NCBI GenBank assembly: GCA_034096865.1
Contig: JAWQFJ010000531.1
Coordinates: 106,001 to 170,000, forward strand
Direction: 5' to 3'
Length of the DNA stretch: 64,000 nt
DNA from: Theodoxus fluviatilis
Taxonomy: Eukaryota > Mollusca > Gastropoda > Cycloneritida > Neritidae
Part shown: positions 12,107 through 23,500 of the stretch, in pieces
Position numbering within the stretch: the first letter of the stretch is position 1
How the letters are laid out: each line of letters begins with the position of its first letter
Translations under genes and position numbers: made by a program
Notes under the pieces: model-generated
Told to the model about the DNA's origin: nothing
The model's database searches: none
The model's input: the letters and a program-made list of their open reading frames with translations, nothing else

Positions 12107-12300
12107 GATGTGACCCCCTATAAGTTGGAGGTCAGAATAGACCCATCACGTCTCCCTACGCGATTCGTAAGAGGCAAATAACTAGGAACAGTGTGACTTG
12201 ATTTGGGTTTACTCTTAACTATTCTAGTGATTTTCGTGCTCAAAGGCCTTTCATAGCCTACAAAGGCTGATAAGCCGTAAAACTCCATCAGTAATCAATG
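12107..12300 (+). mobile_element. Retroposon family 1, copy C, tail lost
   Basis: The copy has AATAGACCCATCACG, CGTCTCCCTACGCGATTCG, TATTCTAGTGATTTTCGTG, TAGCCTACAAAGGCTG and ATAAGCCGTAAAACTCCATCA, and then stops without a long ATC array. It gives the clearest consensus of the family 3' half, including the hairpin TAGCC-TACAAA-GGCTG. Such a hairpin before a simple tail is common where a LINE reverse transcriptase binds its template. Confidence 0.8.
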
Positions 12301-12480
12301 CCGAGATGTGTGTCAGCCATTCATGGAGATTATATATTGAGACTGCTTGATGTTTACCTATTCAATAAGAAATTTACATCGCATGGCTCGGGTCAAAAAC
12401 TTTAGTTCTTTTGTGAAATTCTATCACTTTTAAGCAGTTACATTTATAATCAGTGTCCTCAGCGAAATCTTGGATTGGAT

Positions 12481-12513
<33 letters not shown>

Positions 12514-12534
12514 CTCTCTCTCTCTCTCTCTCTT

Positions 12535-12570
<36 letters not shown>
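12481..12570. repeat. (CT)n microsatellite
   Basis: CT dinucleotide array broken by a few TTTC units. Confidence 0.95.
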
Positions 12571-12573
<3 letters not shown>

Positions 12574-12879
12574 TGTTAGTGATTTATTTAAGCTGCATTT
12601 GTAGCACTTTTCAGTCATGATGTCGTAGGATTTTTAGAAAAACGATTGAAAAGTTTTCACAACAAAATATATGGCGTTCTCAAATACTTTTATCATCTAA
12701 CATGTTATTATCATTTCCGCGAAATAGCGGATCTATTTTTAGACATATCTAATAAAGAACGAACACCTTTTCGAGAAGCAATCAATACATACTTCGCATA
12801 TCGTGAAATGCACGGCCGGAGCGTCTATGTGATAACGATGTTAAAATATCGAGGTCATCTGGTGTTTTTACGAAGTCTT

Positions 12880-13260
12880 CTAAAGCTCAGAACTGGCGTT
12901 ACGCCCTGTCGCTGTCGATTACAAGTGGACGTGCAGGCTGCTCGTAAACAAGAAACTTGTATTCATGAGGGGGATCCCTTCCTCGGCTAGGGATAGTTTG
13001 CGCTCCCGGTTGATTCCACTACAGACCGCCATTGCGACTACACAAGATGGCGTTTCCACTGGTGCGTGATGATCGTCAGACGGCACTTGTAGGCTTCTGC
13101 CTGGCGTGGGCACGCACGCTGTACGTAAACCGCTCTGGCGGAAGCAGCGCCTTCCCCCCGGATCACGTCCTCAATTCCTCAAGGAGGCGAGGCGACGCCA
13201 TTCCTAGGGCGAGTCCTCCGTCACGGGTCGCCATGGGGAGAATAGTGGATGGGAGTTGAT
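12880..13260 (+). promoter_or_regulatory. GC-rich island with ACAAGATGGCG motif and a short ORF
   Basis: The segment is clearly richer in GC and CpG than its surroundings. It contains CGCCATTGCG and, 20 bases on, ACAAGATGGCG, a good match to the YY1-type AAGATGGCG element often found at metazoan transcription starts and translation starts. An ORF of about 70 codons begins at that ATG (about 13047) and ends at 13259; it shows no domain that I recognise. It may be a promoter with first exon, possibly of the gene whose last exons lie at 18.0-21.9 kb, but no connecting exon was found. Confidence 0.25.
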
Positions 13261-14549
13261 TGCTCCATTGTCTCTCGTGATTTACACGCACAGTGCTCAT
13301 CGCTGTAAGCTTGGATCGTAGAGAAGTATTATGTTCTTTGGCAGGACATTAACTTCACTTTGAGACACAGGAAAGCTGGAAACAGCGTGGCCGAAGTGCT
13401 GAAAAATGCTGCCCCACTCTCTGCACAAAAATGACAGAGACGGAAAGGAAATGACTGTGCATGGACTTAGAGGCGCATTTCATTAATCAATGATTGTTTT
13501 TTTAAAGGAATTGGAAACGCCAAATCATCAAAATGTATGTGAACATACCTTACTTGACGTTTTTGGGAAACGAAAGATAACAGACGTTTCAGACTGACTG
13601 AACAGCAGAATTGGAGCTGTACTTCCAAGGAGCTTTCCAGTATGCATGTTAAACCAGATACACTGTAATAGAATAGTTTTCTGGTTAAACCGGAAGACAC
13701 GAAATCTCACATAGGTCTTATCTGAGTATGTCATTGCTTGAAAGCTAATTTTGTTGTGAGATAAGAAGGAAACCAAGGCAGTTAGAGTGTTTTCTCAGAC
13801 TGTTAAACAACGAACGACTTAATCAAAAGCATCACTAGACATGCAGTCTCTGAACTAAGAATCAAAAGAGCTGACGGCATTTATCGTTTGGTGGTTTCCA
13901 GCATTGCTGATGCAATCGAACAGAATTGCATAAGCTCACTCAGAGCGAAAGATCCAAGGTGCGGATATTATTTCGGCTAACTTCATCTCTGCTAGAGATA
14001 TTTCTGCAGCGGCTTCCAACAGCTCAGATCTGGGGTTGGCCAAAAACGGGATCTGCGAGGTGCGTCAACATACTTTAAGATCAAGGAGAAGATAACTTTT
14101 GGTGGCGGTCTCAACAAGGGTGCCAAACACCTTCCTGTATCATTTGGCTCCAGTTCAGCCTTGCGGTTATAGCATTACCCGATGGCAGGACATTGCGCTA
14201 TGAAGATGGGCAGGAGAGCCAATTCACTGTCATCAAAAAACCACACCCTCTCTCAAACAACAGCAACGCCTCTCCTAGGGAAGGTCGGTAGGCAGATTCG
14301 TTTTCATACTGCGGGAGAGGAAGTTCGACCCCCATCAACCCATTGACCGCGTGGGCAAATCGAAACAGGAGTCTTTTGATCGACGCTTCAGAGATTGAGG
14401 TCATCCCCAGAATGACGTCGCCTAAGCTGGGTTTCCCCGAACACTGACGAAGGCCTACATGATAAGAATAAGGAGTCGATCCATGCAACTTGTCAACTTT
14501 TAGTGAACCTGCAACCTTCTGAAGCCTAGGCTTCTAAGCAAGGCGGTCT

Positions 14550-14551
<2 letters not shown>

Positions 14552-14611
<60 letters not shown>

Positions 14612-14612
14612 G
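14552..14612. repeat. (GA)n microsatellite
   Basis: GA dinucleotide array followed by a G-rich and GTGTG-rich stretch to about 14640. Confidence 0.95.
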
Positions 14613-17346
14613 GGGGGGGTTAGATTGTGTGGGTGTGTGGATGTGTCGGGAGGCAACACAAGAAGGCGGCAGGGTCCGTTATCTTTCCTTTACCAAAAGC
14701 CAATATGTCAGTCAAGATCAGTCCTCACAGACCAAAATTGAAACGTTTAAATGTGCAACGTAATGCATGTTTCTCTGGTGCTTGTTAATAGTGACTGATG
14801 GAGTGGTTGGTATAATGACTAGTAAAAACTCCTAAATATTTTTCTTTGCAAAACCGATTACTAATAACAATGGACAAATTCTGCTTGTGGCAAATTAAAC
14901 AAATTCATTGAAGATAAGATATTCTGAGAAGAAACTAATCTCGGGATGTGCAGCCATGTTACTTCCCTCATAAATTGCTTATAGGAAATGTGTTTCATCG
15001 TCACGGCAGTTTGACAGCCGAGCTGTCCTGCCCAAAGCAGAGTATACCAGGACAAAGAAACCCAAACTGGCTGCCTGCTCTCTGCTCAGACCCCACCGAC
15101 TAAGGCCATAGCGCAAGCACGCTCCAGCGACTCGTCAGAGAAATCTACTTCACCAGTCTTCGCCTGGCCCGAGACACTTTGCACAGTTTCATGTTGGAGC
15201 CTTTCAGATGTCAGAGTTTTCGTTGTGCGAAATTCCTTGCGACATGAGGGAGTCTCTAGGTCTGCTCCGTCCTTCATCGATGCAAATCCAGACAAAAGAT
15301 GTCCTTGATGCTGGCAGACAGTCGGTGATGAACACAGTGTCTACGCACGCAACTTCATGCCGCAGAGTCATGCATCAAAATTGAGAAATGTCACTTTCTT
15401 TCCCGTTAGCTCGCTCTGCAAGGCTTTAAGTTAGATTATAACTGTATCCAACACGCACGCAATTTCAAGATGCTAACATCATTACACAACCCGAGTAGTT
15501 TGAACATCTTATTGAAATGTTTACTCTTAACTAACCTCGTTGTTGCTCAGTACTCTAATGAATAAAATTCGATGGCTTTTGGTCGAGTTAAATTAAAAAA
15601 ATTGTATTACATTGTTGATTACATAAGTCACCATCCACTTTGGAGAAAACACCGACTTTCCTTGCAAAGAAGTTTTGCTTTGATCTTCAGAATGGTGATC
15701 TGCAAGAAAATCTCATGTTTTCGACTCAGCAATTAAGTTCTTTTCGGTGGAAAAGCAGTCTGAAGTGTGGGCTATCTGCAGAAATAAAGACGAGGCCCAC
15801 GCGAGAGTCCATCACTCTAATTGGCGTATCGATGGAAGGAAGACTTGTCGGGAATCGCCCTGCCTTGCACGGGTGCAGCTCTGGGGGCTTTGATCCCCGC
15901 CTGGCCTCCCCGGGGCCAATCTTTCCGCAGGCAAACCTATCCTGCGTCGTCATAATGAATCGATTCGGGAAGCCTCTAGTTGCATGGCGAGGGGGAGCGA
16001 TCTGCCACGGAGGGAAATGATTGACGGGAAAAGGGCAGTTGGATTTAACGGCACTGAAACAAGAGGGATGCGGTTGGCACAGAACGTTTCTGTTTCCACG
16101 CCAAATGGGTATCCTGAACTGTCCTGAACTCTTCCTCAGCCTGTTGCCGTAACGTCCGAATGTGCCTATGATTAGATTGCGGACCATTGTGATCTCTGAG
16201 GGGCATCCCCGGGACATGTCAGCCGGAACGATGCTCGTGGAAATCGATGGCATATTTATCAGGCCTGGAGGTTGACCGTATCTAACAATGTTACATGCCC
16301 AGAAGCGGCGGTTTTTCCGTGTCTCTGCAGGGAGGGACTTCAGAATGAATCACGTCAATGGGGTCTTCGGCTGTGAAAGGGGCGACGACATGGTTGTAAG
16401 AATTCATGGGAAAATGGGTTTTTCAAACCCAAAACACTGTTCAAACAAATTCTGAGATGGTTCCTTTGCTTTGATTGATTGCTAGTGTTTCTTCGAGTGT
16501 TCCAAAAAAGGTGAAAAATATTTAGTTTTCACAAATCTCGAGCGATGTTTTACGCAGCAAGGGAGTTTCTCCTACAATGTATTTGAGATACCTGCACGCA
16601 TGCTTGCTCGTACATGCACACACACAGCGGAACTGAGTGGGAAGAGTGCGTGTGAAGCTGTCAGAGCACTCTTTACATTCAATCAAGAAAGCTATGCGCC
16701 ATCCACTCCAAAAGCCGTGGTATTTCCTTCTCATCTCTTTTGCAATTTACGGATTTGCTAGGCCGAAAATGCACAGGTGGGTAAAAAAAGTCTCGGTGAT
16801 CAGGGTTTCATTGGAGAGACCCTATAAAAGGTTTCGGCTTAAAATGAGCCAATTTCAAAATCGCGCCACCAGCGTCAAAAACAAGTCTCGAGAGGGAAGA
16901 GAAAAATGCGGGAAAATGCGTGGAAGCCAATAATGTTGTATTCGTCGAAGCCTGTTTCGTCTGTGATTACTCCACCATCGAAGATCGCGGCAAGGACCCC
17001 TCTTGACTATACATGTATTCCGCCCAGAAAACCAATTCGGCGTAACCTCTGAAGCTCTCCAGCAGAGTCACCGCCTGCTAAGGCTCCACCGATTTTGAAT
17101 CGATGTCCCAGATTCTATTACTTTGATCCCCTCCACTGAGATAGTCCTGCAATGGCGTATTTCGACCTTTTTAAAATCTGCCCTTCCCTTTCTTTGACAC
17201 GCCTGCCCATGCTAGTGTCGGGTGATAGAGAGAAGCGAGCAGACAATGACCAATCACATTCTCTATTTAGGTCGCTGAAATTCAATTTTCCTCGGGCAAC
17301 CCATTCTGTGGAGAAAACTGACGACTTTAGCTCGACTCGCCGCTGC

Positions 17347-17350
<4 letters not shown>
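14613..17350. other. Unique sequence, no gene recognised
   Basis: A CpG-containing, non-repetitive block at about 15780-16260 is open for 126 codons (+) and 175 codons (-) in overlapping frames. Neither translation shows known motifs, and I read the openness as a composition effect. The block also holds homeodomain/PBX-like strings (AATGAATCGATTCG, ATGATTGACGG) and could be regulatory. Confidence 0.3.

Positions 17351-17427
<77 letters not shown>
17351..17427. repeat. (GT)n(GA)n compound microsatellite
   Basis: A GT run (17351-17392) passes directly into a GA run (17393-17427). Confidence 0.95.
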
Positions 17428-17432
<5 letters not shown>

Positions 17433-17561
17433 AGGAAGAAGTAAATCCATCTTATTAGAGTCAGCTGATGCGGTTAACAAATATATTTATGACACTTTCT
17501 CATTCTATTTCTTCACATCGGCACATTCAGAACGCTTTGGCAAAGTTCTGTAGAACTTTCT

Positions 17562-17699
17562 TGTTCTTATTTGATCTCTTTAGTCAACAATAACATTTGT
17601 AGTTAATATGAGAAAATGTGCATTGCGATACTATTTTCTGGTCAGCCATCATATTCAACCGGAAATGTTACTGTTGAGTGAAGAGATCAAATGAGAACA
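17562..17699. mobile_element. Short hairpin (MITE-like) element
   Basis: The left arm 17562-17611 and right arm 17649-17699 are inverted copies of each other at roughly 80-85% identity over 50 bp, separated by a 37-bp loop. Each arm begins with TGTTCT(T/C)ATTTGATCTCTT. The structure resembles small fold-back MITEs. No target-site duplication was recognised. It lies about 300 bp upstream of the exon at 18009. Confidence 0.7.
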
Positions 17700-18008
17700 C
17701 CATTGTGACGTCGTGAATAGTCGACAACTTATAAAATGTAGTTAGGTCTTGATAATTTAAGGACAGATTTACTCATTTGTCATGCGATCAATCTCTACTG
17801 TGCATGCTTTTGTGCGTGCGCCTGTGTACAAGTGGATGCGCGCGTAGCGCATCTGTGTGTCTGTATCCATGCGCGCGTGTGTGTAACCAAGGCTTCTATG
17901 GCTGTTCATTCCTTTACTCGATCCTGTGTTTTACCAGCTTGAAACGATTCACAAAGTCTTACGCACAGCTCCACTTCGATGATCGTAGCCTATCTCGTAT
18001 CTCCACAG

Positions 18009-18140
18009 GGTCCCAACGTCGAGGCTACGTGGCAGTGGGGGAGAAGGACCGCCGCACAGCCAAGGCGGAGTCCGACCACAGCAGTGACGACTCCGACAGC
18101 GACCTCGACGACGACTCGGGCACCGAGAACACTGATGATG
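18009..18140 (+). CDS. Penultimate exon of an acidic-tail protein gene
   Basis: The exon is bounded by a pyrimidine-rich acceptor (CGTATCTCCACAG before 18009) and a GT donor at 18141 (GATG|GTAGGC). It is 132 bp with phase 1 at both ends. The frame reads QRRGYVAVGEKDRRTAKAES, then a Ser/Asp stretch (DHSSDDSDSDLDDDSG) and TENTDD. It is GC-richer than flanking introns and its third positions are mostly G or C, as expected of coding DNA. The Ser-Asp runs are typical casein kinase 2 sites. It joins in phase to the exon at 21827. The protein family is not recognised; upstream exons are not identified in the window. The open frame upstream and downstream of these boundaries is intron. Confidence 0.72.
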
Positions 18141-18191
18141 GTAGGCACCTCGTGGACAGACCGCCTCTAGCTCTCTGTTATTCTCTGTATC

Positions 18192-18295
18192 TTAGACGGG
18201 CGGAGACAAGCGAGCAAGCGTTGGGGTTTGACGATGTGCGAGACGCAGTGCCGTGGCCCTATCCCTGGGATGGGAAAAGTCTGCGTTCATTTAAA
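18192..18295 (+). repeat. Intronic dispersed repeat, copy 1
   Basis: About 100 bp with GGCGGAGACAAGCGAGCAAG, TTGGGGTTTGAC and GTGCGAGACGCAGTGCCGTGG. It matches 19231-19330 at roughly 75% identity in the same orientation, and weaker similarity reaches a further 40 bp upstream. Both copies sit in the same intron. Family not recognised. Confidence 0.65.
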
Positions 18296-19230
18296 AATCA
18301 GGACACAGCCGTAAGTGACCCAGCGCCACAAAATGAGTGATAAGTCTCGCGGACAAAACTGAAGGGGCAGCCTATTTATACAGGTATAGGTCAATGTGGT
18401 GCATTTGAGTTTTAGTCATTTTCAGACGTGTTTACACATAATGCACACATCCTGGTCTTAGACGGAAATTTCACCTCTAGAGTAGAGAAGGTTTATATTT
18501 ATTAACATTGATCATCGAAAGAAAAGATGCAAAAAGTCTAATTAGAATGAGGCATTTCTGAGATATCATAGATAGCTAAGTACAGTTATGAATTATCTAT
18601 AGCACTTTTCTGATAAACGTTGATTGTCTGTTGCTTTGCAGAGGTAGTTTGATGCCTTCATGCAGTATGCCAAGTTTCATGCTTATTAACGTATGGTTGC
18701 TATGGTCAATAAAGAGTATTGTGTCCCTATACTTTGAAGTCGTTTTTCTTAGAATTCACGTATTACTACCCTCTTACTGCAAATGGCCATAACTTCCTTA
18801 TTAATAGAGGTAGAATAATGATTTTGGTATCAATAGACAGCTCTGTTGCTGGGCTTCAATTTGATACCAAACCTCAAATATTAGAAAACTTATCACTCAG
18901 TTTGTGGTGCCGGGTCACATATTTGCTGCAACCCTGTGTCATAAATCTGTCCATGCATGTAATTCTGTCTGTGTGTGAATTAGTATACTTTGCAAACATA
19001 TATGATGCATCTACCCCTCTGTGTGACTGCGTTAGCGTTGGTTCAACCTCTACGATGTGCCAAAGCAAAACAAAACTGTTTTCGGGAACTTTTCTTCCCT
19101 TCCATCTCGTCTAGAATACAAAGATCACCTGTTCCTGGCAGCCCCCCACCCCCTGCAGTGCTCTCTCCTCTTGGACGAGTGCATGGTTGGCCTCTCAGCC
19201 TCTACTCGCTTGTTGAAACCTTGTCTTTTT

Positions 19231-19330
19231 CACAGGCGCAGATAGGCGAGCATACTTTGGGGTTTAACAGTGTGCGAGGCGCAGTGCCGTGGTTCCATCT
19301 CAGGAACAGGACAAATCTGGGTTTATTTAG
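19231..19330 (+). repeat. Intronic dispersed repeat, copy 2
   Basis: Second copy of the repeat at 18192-18295, sharing GGCGAGCA, TTTGGGGTTTAACAGTGTGC, GAGGCGCAGTGCCGTGG and the terminal TTTATTTA block. Confidence 0.65.
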
Positions 19331-19680
19331 ATATCTTTCTTTCTCTTCCCCCCTGCTTTTGCCGGGCGTACAGGTTGCCAATCAAACCCTTGTTAACATA
19401 TTGTTTATCATTTAAGCATGATCTTACTTTTTATCTACACGATTGACACTTTTCTAGATGCAAAATTGAAAACATATGAGCGATGTAAAGCGTTTTTAAA
19501 TCGTTCCATATGGAGATTAGATTGAAGAGAGATACTGAAATAGGCGTGGCTGGCAATGGAGATGAAGTGAAACGTTTGAGGTGTTTCCTCTGACACGCAG
19601 CCACGCATGCCTTCCTGGCCTCGTGATATTCAGTAAGGGTCGGAAACTCGTTTCGGTAAAGAGGTTCTATTCGAGCCAAT

Positions 19681-19962
19681 GAAAGATGATGACGACGACA
19701 AAGATGCAGAAGAGAGTGCTAACATATATGATGGTGATGGGGATGATGACGTTTGGCGGCCTCTCAACCTTTGTAGGCTATGCAAGGCTATTGATCACGA
19801 AAATTACCAGAGGTTTTAGAATAAGAGCAAATTAAGCCTCGTACTAATCACGTAGGGAGACGCGGTGGGTCTATTCCCCCCACCCCGCTCTCAAACAACA
19901 GAGGGATAACGACTGACGATGATGATGATGATGACGACGACGACGACGACGACGACGATGAT
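19681..19962 (-). mobile_element. Retroposon family 1, copy D, with GAT/GAC tail
   Basis: The body at 19746-19905 (minus strand) has the G-rich head, AATAGACCCACCGCGTCTCC, CTACGTGATTAG, GATTTGC-like and GGTAATTTTCGTGATCAATAG blocks, TAGCCTACAAAGGTTGAG and the AAACGTCATCATC end. A degenerate GAT/GAC tail lies at 19681-19745. A second clean (GAT)n(GAC)n array sits on the other side at 19914-19962. It is intronic and antisense to the gene at 18.0-21.9 kb. Confidence 0.78.
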
Positions 19963-20539
19963 ACTGACTTTATGTCGTTAAGTGACCATGGGTAAAAGTA
20001 TGCGTTCGATTACTGCGTGCAACCTGTGTATAAATTCAGTCGTTGCAGAATGCTCATTTTCTACAAATCTGCAATTTTTTGTTTCTTATACCGCACGACC
20101 ATCGTGGAAGTGTGCCTAATTTTTTTTTAATTTCTTCAAGTACAGAGCTCGTGAAACCACCGAAATTGTTCATATTCTGTTCATGCTGTCAAGAACTTAG
20201 TTATTTTAACGTAGCAGGGAATATAATGGAATCAAAAGAGACTTGAACAAAACCAAAGGGCCCAAAAGTTGATTTACACAAAGCAATCGGTTTTTGCTCG
20301 AACTGTGTGCTATACTTTAGTGTATGCTGCAGTTGCCCATGATAATTTCCTGACGGTAACATGAGGTCATAGCATTGTATGGTTTCGTCTCTATCCCGCT
20401 TTTCCCTATTGTCTTCATTTTAAACGTCAAATTTATTATAAATGAAACGAAGGAAAAGCTACACAAGCTTATTTGGATTTGAAAAAGAAATCTCACGATT
20501 CAAGTGGTGTTTGAATATTGAGTAAAGGTCACCCCTATC

Positions 20540-21285
20540 AGTGACAGTTTTGAGAACAGTGTGAGTGGAAATCTCGTAAACTACAGAAAAGCAGTGACAA
20601 ATATCTTGGCGCCGTCATCTGTGAGGAACCAGAAGGGCCCGAGACCGAAGCACTGGCAAGAGCTGCGCAGACTGCAACAGCACTGGCAAGACTGAAACCC
20701 ATGTGAAGAGACAAGAACATCAGTCTTAGAACAAAGCTGAAGCTCCTGCACACACTGATTTTAACAATTGTCTTGTAAGCATGCGAGTTCCGGACTCTCA
20801 CAGCAGAGCTTCGAAGTAGGATCCAAGCAATGGAAATGTGATGCTTCAGAAAACTCCTCGGTATCTCCTACAAGGACCACATAAGAAATGAAGAAGTCAG
20901 AAAAACAATCAGACAGCTAGTTAGTCGGTATGAAGACCATCTGACCATAGTAGGAAAAACAATAGAAGAAAATGAGATGGTATAGCATTGTGACATGCTC
21001 TGATGGGCTCTCCAAGACCATCCTTCAGGGAACAGTGCAGGGGAAAAGGAGACGAGACAGACAGCGAAATAAATGGTCAGACAACATCACGGAGTGGACA
21101 GAGATGAGCTTTGCGCGACCTCGGGCCCAATTCCATGACCGCCAGAAATAGAGTCAGTTGGTGACGCGTTCAGCAATGCAGCACCTCCACGACCAAGCCA
21201 GGTTAGGGTTTTAGTGACAGTGACAGTGACAATGGCAGTGATAGTGACAATGACAGTGACAATGGCAGTGACAGTGACAAAAACT
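20540..21285 (+). mobile_element. Decayed LINE 3' end (RTE-like), with (AGTGAC)n tail
   Basis: Translated segments match the C-terminal half of RTE-type endonuclease-reverse transcriptases: KYLGAVICEE, ALARAAQTATALARLKP, RDKNISLRTKLKLLHTL, TAELRSRIQAMEM and CFRKLLGISYKDH, then RNEEVRKTIRQ. In-frame stops interrupt it where the family usually has Trp, Tyr and Arg (M*RDKN, VL*ACE, EM*CFRK), and later parts shift frame. The element ends in a degenerate hexamer array (AGTGAC/AATGAC) at about 21212-21281. It lies in the last intron of the acidic-tail gene, in sense orientation. It is 5'-truncated and inactive. Confidence 0.82.
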
Positions 21286-21826
21286 GCAAAAGTGTATTGT
21301 ATTGCTACTTGAAGGACTTCTGTAGTCCAGTGGCTAGAGAATTCGGACGTTTGCAGGAAGGTGGCAGTTACGATCCTCGCTTGAGGTTCTACATCTTTTC
21401 TATCTTTCTACTTGGAATCAAAGAACATATAAGTGGCTGTAGATGAGTGAAAATAAGGTTAAAGTAGGAAAAAATTACAAAATTAGCTATTTCTACCAGT
21501 GTTATTTATTCATTCATGCACATTCCAGAGATAACAGCGTTTTTATAGAAGTCGTATGAAATGTTTTACGGTAAAGTTCAGGAAAGCTATTACGTAAAAT
21601 AGTGCTCTAATGATTTTTCTCAGCGTTTGCTCAAAAACTGTTTTTGCCGACTTTAACATTGTTTCTCATGCACGTTCACATATGAGACGGTGCGGAAATG
21701 GAAAGCATCATGTTAAAGAAAACGGTCATTATGTTTACATGCCTCACTGGAGTACTGGGAAGCGAGAGAAGGAAGTGATAACCAAGATAACCGTGTGTGT
21801 TGTGCAAAATCACTCTTTTGTTGCAG

Positions 21827-21903
21827 GATCCAGTGACGAGGATGACTACAGCAGCACGGATAATGAGGAGGAGGATGAGCAAGAAGACGAGAGTTTGCTG
21901 TGA
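21827..21903 (+). CDS. Terminal exon of the acidic-tail protein gene
   Basis: A strong acceptor (CTCTTTTGTTGCAG) precedes 21827. Two bases complete the glycine codon split by the 3.7-kb intron, and the frame continues SSDEDDYSSTDNEEEDEQED and ends ESLL before TGA at 21901-21903. The spliced C-terminus is strikingly acidic, with about half of the last 60 residues Asp, Glu or Ser. The final six residues, EDESLL, fit the [DE]xxxL[LI] acidic dileucine sorting signal, which would suit a membrane protein with a cytosolic tail, but no transmembrane exon is visible, so that is only a suggestion. A nuclear or nucleolar protein with an acidic tail is equally possible. Confidence 0.75.
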
Positions 21904-22100
21904 AGTGAACGCAGATTTGCAAAATAATGAATAACATGCATATTACAAAGAGCACATGAAAACTAACAACACCTATGTGAGATACAAACTGTTTCAGATA
22001 AAAGTGAAAAGATTCATTAACATTTAGATGGACCTGGGCTAAAACAATACGTATGTTATCGACGAAAAGATGGAATAAAACTAACATTCACACATGCAGA
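21904..22100 (+). other. 3' UTR and poly(A) signal of the acidic-tail gene
   Basis: AT-rich sequence follows the stop codon and contains AATAAA at 22074-22079, about 170 bases after the stop, just before a CA-rich tract. This position is normal for a metazoan cleavage signal. Confidence 0.55.
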
Positions 22101-22105
22101 CTCAC

Positions 22106-22137
22106 ACGCATACAGGCACGAATGCACGCACACTCAC

Positions 22138-22200
<63 letters not shown>
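22106..22200. repeat. (CA)n microsatellite
   Basis: Pure CA run at 22142-22200 preceded by degenerate CA/CG-rich sequence; it begins just after the terminal exon's poly(A) signal. Confidence 0.95.
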
Positions 22201-22201
<1 letters not shown>

Positions 22202-22860
22202 TTAAAACATGCACAAAACTATCATCGCAACCGTCGCAGCCCCATCACCACCATCATCACCACTATATGTACCAAAGCAAACAGGAACAGTGAAATTGTT
22301 GTTTACACCTCTAAAAAACTTTGTCACAATAGTTGTCTGGTCTCAATACCAAGTTTGTTTGTTCATCTTATGTAATAGCTTTTATTTGACAAGCGTAATG
22401 TTTGATGCCACATTTTATTTTGTGTCATGGGTTTACATAATACCTGGAATCCTGCAATGAGGCCGCCATTACAATCGATGTATGTCTTATGTTTTAGTTG
22501 TGCGTTGTGTTTAGTTTATTACGTTCATGTACCGAATACATTGTCAACTTGCGAAGCTTGTTATCAAAGCTGTTCTGAAGCAAAAATGGTTACAATGAGT
22601 GACACTTCACATGATAATGGTTTAAATTCATTTGCAGAACCAATTATTTTTTAAAGATTAGTTGTGTCATGTTGTCTGAGATGAATCCAGTCGCGGTGAA
22701 GAAAGATTACTAAAACGGCCAGCAATCGCATGACCGTTCGTCAGCACGGGGATACAAAGTCTGGATCAGAATGGTTGTATTATCGTCTGGTTTTCTTCTT
22801 CCGGTCTGGAGGGCATGGTTCAAATAGACATTAGCATGATTAGCGATTGCTATTTGCCAC

Positions 22861-23500
22861 AATAACCACTAATCACTTCTGAAACCACTACTCACCACTA
22901 TAATAGGTACTCACCACTGTAACACCCACTGTTACCACTGCTCACCACTGAAACCATTACTCACCACTACAACCACTACTCGCCACTGTCCCACCCACCA
23001 TTACCACTATTCGCCATTGAAACCACTACTCACCACTATAATATGTACTCATCACTGTAACACCCACTATTACCACCACTCACCACTGTAACACCCACTG
23101 TTACCACTATTCACTACTGAAACCACTACTCACCACTACAACCACTACTCGCCACTGTCCCACCCACTATTACCACTATTCGCCATTGAAACCACTACTC
23201 ACCACTAGAGCCACTACTCGCTACTGTAACACCCACTATTACGACTATTCGGCACTGAAACCACTACTCGCCACTCTAACACCCACTATTACCGCTATGC
23301 GCCATTGAAACCACTACTCACCACTACAACCACTACTCTCCACTGTAACACTTACTATAATCACTACTCGCCACTGAAACCACTACTCACAATAGTAACC
23401 ACTATTCACCACTGTAACTGCTACCCATCACTGCAATTATATCTTGCTACAATGACCGCTACCCACCACTATAACCATTATACTCGCCACTCCAGTTGCC
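22861..23500. repeat. Degenerate 18-19-bp minisatellite (ACCACTACTCACCACTG type)
   Basis: More than 30 degenerate units such as ACCACTACTCACCACTGAA and CACCCACTATTACCACTA occur head to tail. Marker variants such as GTCCCACCCA recur about 168 bp apart (near 22988 and 23157), suggesting a higher-order repeat built from the short unit. Confidence 0.9.

Noticed and set aside
18141..18340. Continuation of the open frame past the exon
   Set aside because: A good GT donor at 18141 followed by a repeat shared with 19231-19330 shows that this is intron.
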